NCBI GenBank assembly: GCA_963836005.1
Contig: CAWIHS010000002.1
Coordinates: 868,001-932,000 of the forward strand
Direction of reading: 5' to 3'
Length of the DNA stretch: 64,000 bases
Origin: CAWIHS01 sp963836005
Lineage (GTDB): Bacteria; Pseudomonadota; Gammaproteobacteria; GRL18
In this document: positions 61,721 to 64,000 of the stretch, in pieces
Position numbering within the stretch: position 1 is the first letter of the stretch
Layout of the letters: each line of letters opens with the position of its first letter
Position numbers and translations under genes: made by a program
The notes under the pieces: generated by a model
Database searches by the model: none
The model's input: only the letters and a program-made list of their open reading frames with translations
Told to the model about the DNA's origin: nothing

Positions 61721-63769
61721 TTACAGTTTTTCCTTTTGCGGTACATCCGGCATTCTATTGGCTATGCGGTTTTGCTGCAGTCCCATGCGATGTTCGTAAA
61801 TTGCCGTGTAGGCCAGGATGCTGCTGACATATTCCCGGGTTTCTTTAAACGGGATGGTTTCTATCCAGCGTTCTGCAGACATATCATCTCCGACCGGGAG
61901 CCAGGCTTTGACTCTATGGCCTCCGGCGTTATAGGCCGCACTGGCCAGGGCGGGTTGTTTATAAAACTTATTTAGCATCATGTTCAAGTAGGTGGTGCCA
62001 AATTTGACATTCAGTTCAGGGTTCAGCAGCTGGTTCTTGTTACGGTACCTTACCTTTAATTTTTTTGCGATGGCCTTGCCGGTGGCAGGCATGATTTGCA
62101 TTAATCCCAATGCACCGACATGGGATCGCGCATCTGTCGCAAAAGCGCTTTCCCGACGGATCACCGCATAGGTATAGGCGGGCTGCAATGCCTGTTTTTT
62201 TGAATGTTCCTTAACCTTGTCTTCGAACAGGACTGGAAAACGTAACTCAATATCATTTCGTTGATCGGTATGCGCAATGGTTAAAATAGCCCGGTCGTGC
62301 CAACCCCAATTCTGGGCGACCTTGGCAGCAATAATTCGTTGATCATTATCCATCTGTTTACGGGTTGCAAAATACCACTCCCGGCGCATATTTTCAGCCT
62401 GGCCAAGATAATAAAACTCTCTGGCTCGCTGCAGACCGGGATGTTGTTGCATTTTTTTCAGTTGTGACTCTGGAATGGATAGAGGGATATTTTCAAACTC
62501 ATAGGCAGTATCCATTTTATCTGCTGCCAGGAAGCCGTAAAAACTACGGGTCCTGGAAATTTCCTTATAGACTCTGTTTGATGCTTGCTTGTTTCCCTGA
62601 TGTTCAGCGGCATTGGCCAGCCAGTATTTCCAGCGTAAACTTTTTTGTTCCTTATCAGGCAGGCGATTGATTGCATCCGCTATAGCAGACCAGTTATCCA
62701 CACGGATGGCGCTGCGAACTCTCCATTCCTGAACGGTTAGATCACTGTATTGATCATCCACTTTATCGAGCCATTTCCAGGCGTCAGGATGGTGATTGTA
62801 GGCATATTTAAGGCCAATCGTTCTGTAGACTATCGCCCGCTCAGCGTCAGTGAAGTTATTATTTGCAGCTAATTTTTTCCACAATTGAATGGCCGCTTCC
62901 GGTTTATGGCGTGAGAGTCTTTTAACGGCGTGGATTTGGATACTGCTTTTTAACGGATGTGACTTTTTCAGCAGTTTGCTCTGAGTCACCGTTGCAGGTT
63001 TACGGTGGATTTTTATCCATTCATCGACCCAAGCTTTATCCTTGCTGTTGAGCGATTTGGATAAATAAGTTGCCAGGCTGGTTCGGCCTTTGTCCATAGC
63101 AAGGCTGATACGTTCAAGCACCAGTTTGGAATCGAACTGGCTGGATTTTATAAATGCAGCGAACACCGGATCACAGGCATCAGGCTGTGAATTACCTACC
63201 AGCCATAATTTAGCAACCTGGTTCATGGCCTGTTCGGACTGCCCGGTCTGTATCAGGGCATTTAAATAATGACACTGCAATTTGACTGATTTTTGAGCTT
63301 CATAGCTGTGCAGATAATCCTGCCATTGCTTGTTTCTGGCTTTTTTAAGCAGCCAGGAAACTCTTAAACGATCAGCATAAGGCGTGTCAGCATAGGTTTT
63401 TAAAAATTCATCGACCTGAGCCTGACTGAGCTTGCTCAGTTGAGCGTTATATTCCTTATACTTTAGGTAGGGGTACAAGGAATAATCATCAAGCTGTTTG
63501 ATCAATCTGGAAAATTCACTGTACTGTTTTTTCTTTAAGGCAGTTTCAGCGTTGCTAAACAGGTCGCGCTGTTTTTTCAGACTGCTATTGTTTGCAGCTG
63601 GATCTTTAGCAGCAACAACAGAGCTGGAAAGCAAACACAGGATCAGCATAAAAAAGATCGGTCTGAGTCTGGTGCCTTTATTGCGAAAGTTTAAAAATGC
63701 TCTACTACGGGTGGTTTGCAGCCGCCCTTTATTTTTAATGCTATCAATCATTGTATTATTAAAAACCAT
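61721..63769 (-). CDS. slt: Soluble lytic murein transglycosylase (Slt)
   Basis: 682 residues. Signal-like hydrophobic stretch IFFMLILCLLSSSVVAAKDP at about 38-57. The long N-terminal extension means the true start may be ATG 63751 or later. A large helical superhelix of repeats follows, then the catalytic SLT domain with Glu in RRESAFATDARSHVGALGLM, QIMPATGK and LASAAYNAGGHRVKAWL. Periplasmic cleavage of peptidoglycan. Confidence 0.92.
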   Translation of the reverse strand: MVFNNTMIDSIKNKGRLQTTRSRAFLNFRNKGTRLRPIFFMLILCLLSSSVVAAKDPAANNSSLKKQRDLFSNAETALKKKQYSEFSRLIKQLDDYSLYPYLKYKEYNAQLSKLSQAQVDEFLKTYADTPYADRLRVSWLLKKARNKQWQDYLHSYEAQKSVKLQCHYLNALIQTGQSEQAMNQVAKLWLVGNSQPDACDPVFAAFIKSSQFDSKLVLERISLAMDKGRTSLATYLSKSLNSKDKAWVDEWIKIHRKPATVTQSKLLKKSHPLKSSIQIHAVKRLSRHKPEAAIQLWKKLAANNNFTDAERAIVYRTIGLKYAYNHHPDAWKWLDKVDDQYSDLTVQEWRVRSAIRVDNWSAIADAINRLPDKEQKSLRWKYWLANAAEHQGNKQASNRVYKEISRTRSFYGFLAADKMDTAYEFENIPLSIPESQLKKMQQHPGLQRAREFYYLGQAENMRREWYFATRKQMDNDQRIIAAKVAQNWGWHDRAILTIAHTDQRNDIELRFPVLFEDKVKEHSKKQALQPAYTYAVIRRESAFATDARSHVGALGLMQIMPATGKAIAKKLKVRYRNKNQLLNPELNVKFGTTYLNMMLNKFYKQPALASAAYNAGGHRVKAWLPVGDDMSAERWIETIPFKETREYVSSILAYTAIYEHRMGLQQNRIANRMPDVPQKEKL

Positions 63770-64000
63770 GGTTACAGGATGACCTTTGCCGTTGCTGATA
63801 ATGTTGAGTTATTGAGTTTAAAAGTTGATTAAAATTATAATGTAAAATACTGTTTTTTATATAGTGATATACCCCACATTTATGAAAATACAAACACTGC
63901 AGAATTATTCTATACTCCCTATCGGCGATAAAAATCAGCTCGAAATGATCATTTACTGCGTATAAATGCCGCTTTTTCGCTCACTTTTGCCTTGAAATGC

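Noticed and set aside
63881..63964. 27-codon frame MKIQTLQNYSILPIGDKN near the window end
   Set aside because: Too short, no ribosome site or family; the 231-bp end region shows nothing else firm.
1..64000. tRNA, rRNA and CRISPR arrays
   Set aside because: Scanned intergenic regions by eye; no cloverleaf-like CCA-ended units, rRNA signatures or regularly spaced repeats were seen.

Overview
The window is a stretch of a gammaproteobacterial chromosome, moderately AT-leaning by eye. The housekeeping order is typical of the class: rplU-rpmA-obgE-proB, rpsT with a TTG start, then murJ-ribF-ileS-lspA-fkpB. YcaO, FolX, IspB and the second EF-G also look most like gammaproteobacterial proteins. The genus cannot be settled from sequence alone. 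I found no rRNA, tRNA or CRISPR array.

Layout. 0-28.5 kb is mostly core: EF-G2, a TraB/ChaN-like convergent pair, a SLC13 permease divergent from APS kinase (cysC), topA-ispG, a frameshifted thiopurine methyltransferase, ycaO, folE-folX, ispB, the ribosomal/GTPase/proB block, the murJ-to-fkpB block, and mobA-mobB. 28.5-44.3 kb is a formate-dehydrogenase locus: an orphan sigma-54 response regulator, fdhD with a HTH/substrate-binding regulator, DUF3305-DUF3306-ferredoxin, then torD-like chaperone, a small Tat-target protein, fdhA (Cys type), fdhB, fdhC, and a NarI/HdrE-like plus HdrD-like pair. Two good sigma-54 promoters (33115 and 36059) and matching TGAGACA-N3-TGTCTCA palindromes point to one regulon. 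Molybdenum cofactor genes (mobAB) and sulfur insertion (fdhD) support the enzyme.

44.6-60 kb is accessory and visibly eroded. It holds a TauD-type dioxygenase, thyA, a multiply frameshifted membrane gene, and a compact three-gene operon (PSD-like decarboxylase, DDAH-like guanidino enzyme, MATE exporter). Beyond that are a restriction-enzyme tail, several small repeats, a glutamate-synthase-like protein carrying two CDGSH iron-sulfur domains, and a redox island (YceI, two cytochromes b561, MBL hydrolase, LysR) with broken pirin, LysR, cytochrome and thyA fragments. 60-64 kb returns to core genes (rhlE-type helicase, slt).

The most unusual signal is a set of small non-autonomous mobile elements (5084, 32533, 47504, 53288, plus a relic at 17894). 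They have two different terminal-repeat families but share internal modules. Two copies have perfect 8-bp target duplications. Three copies carry hairpins in which the hexaloop ATGGAT(/C) is constant while the stems change on both arms together. Other items worth following are the decarboxylase/guanidino/MATE operon, the orphan sigma-54 formate regulon and the FDH-Hdr-like coupling.
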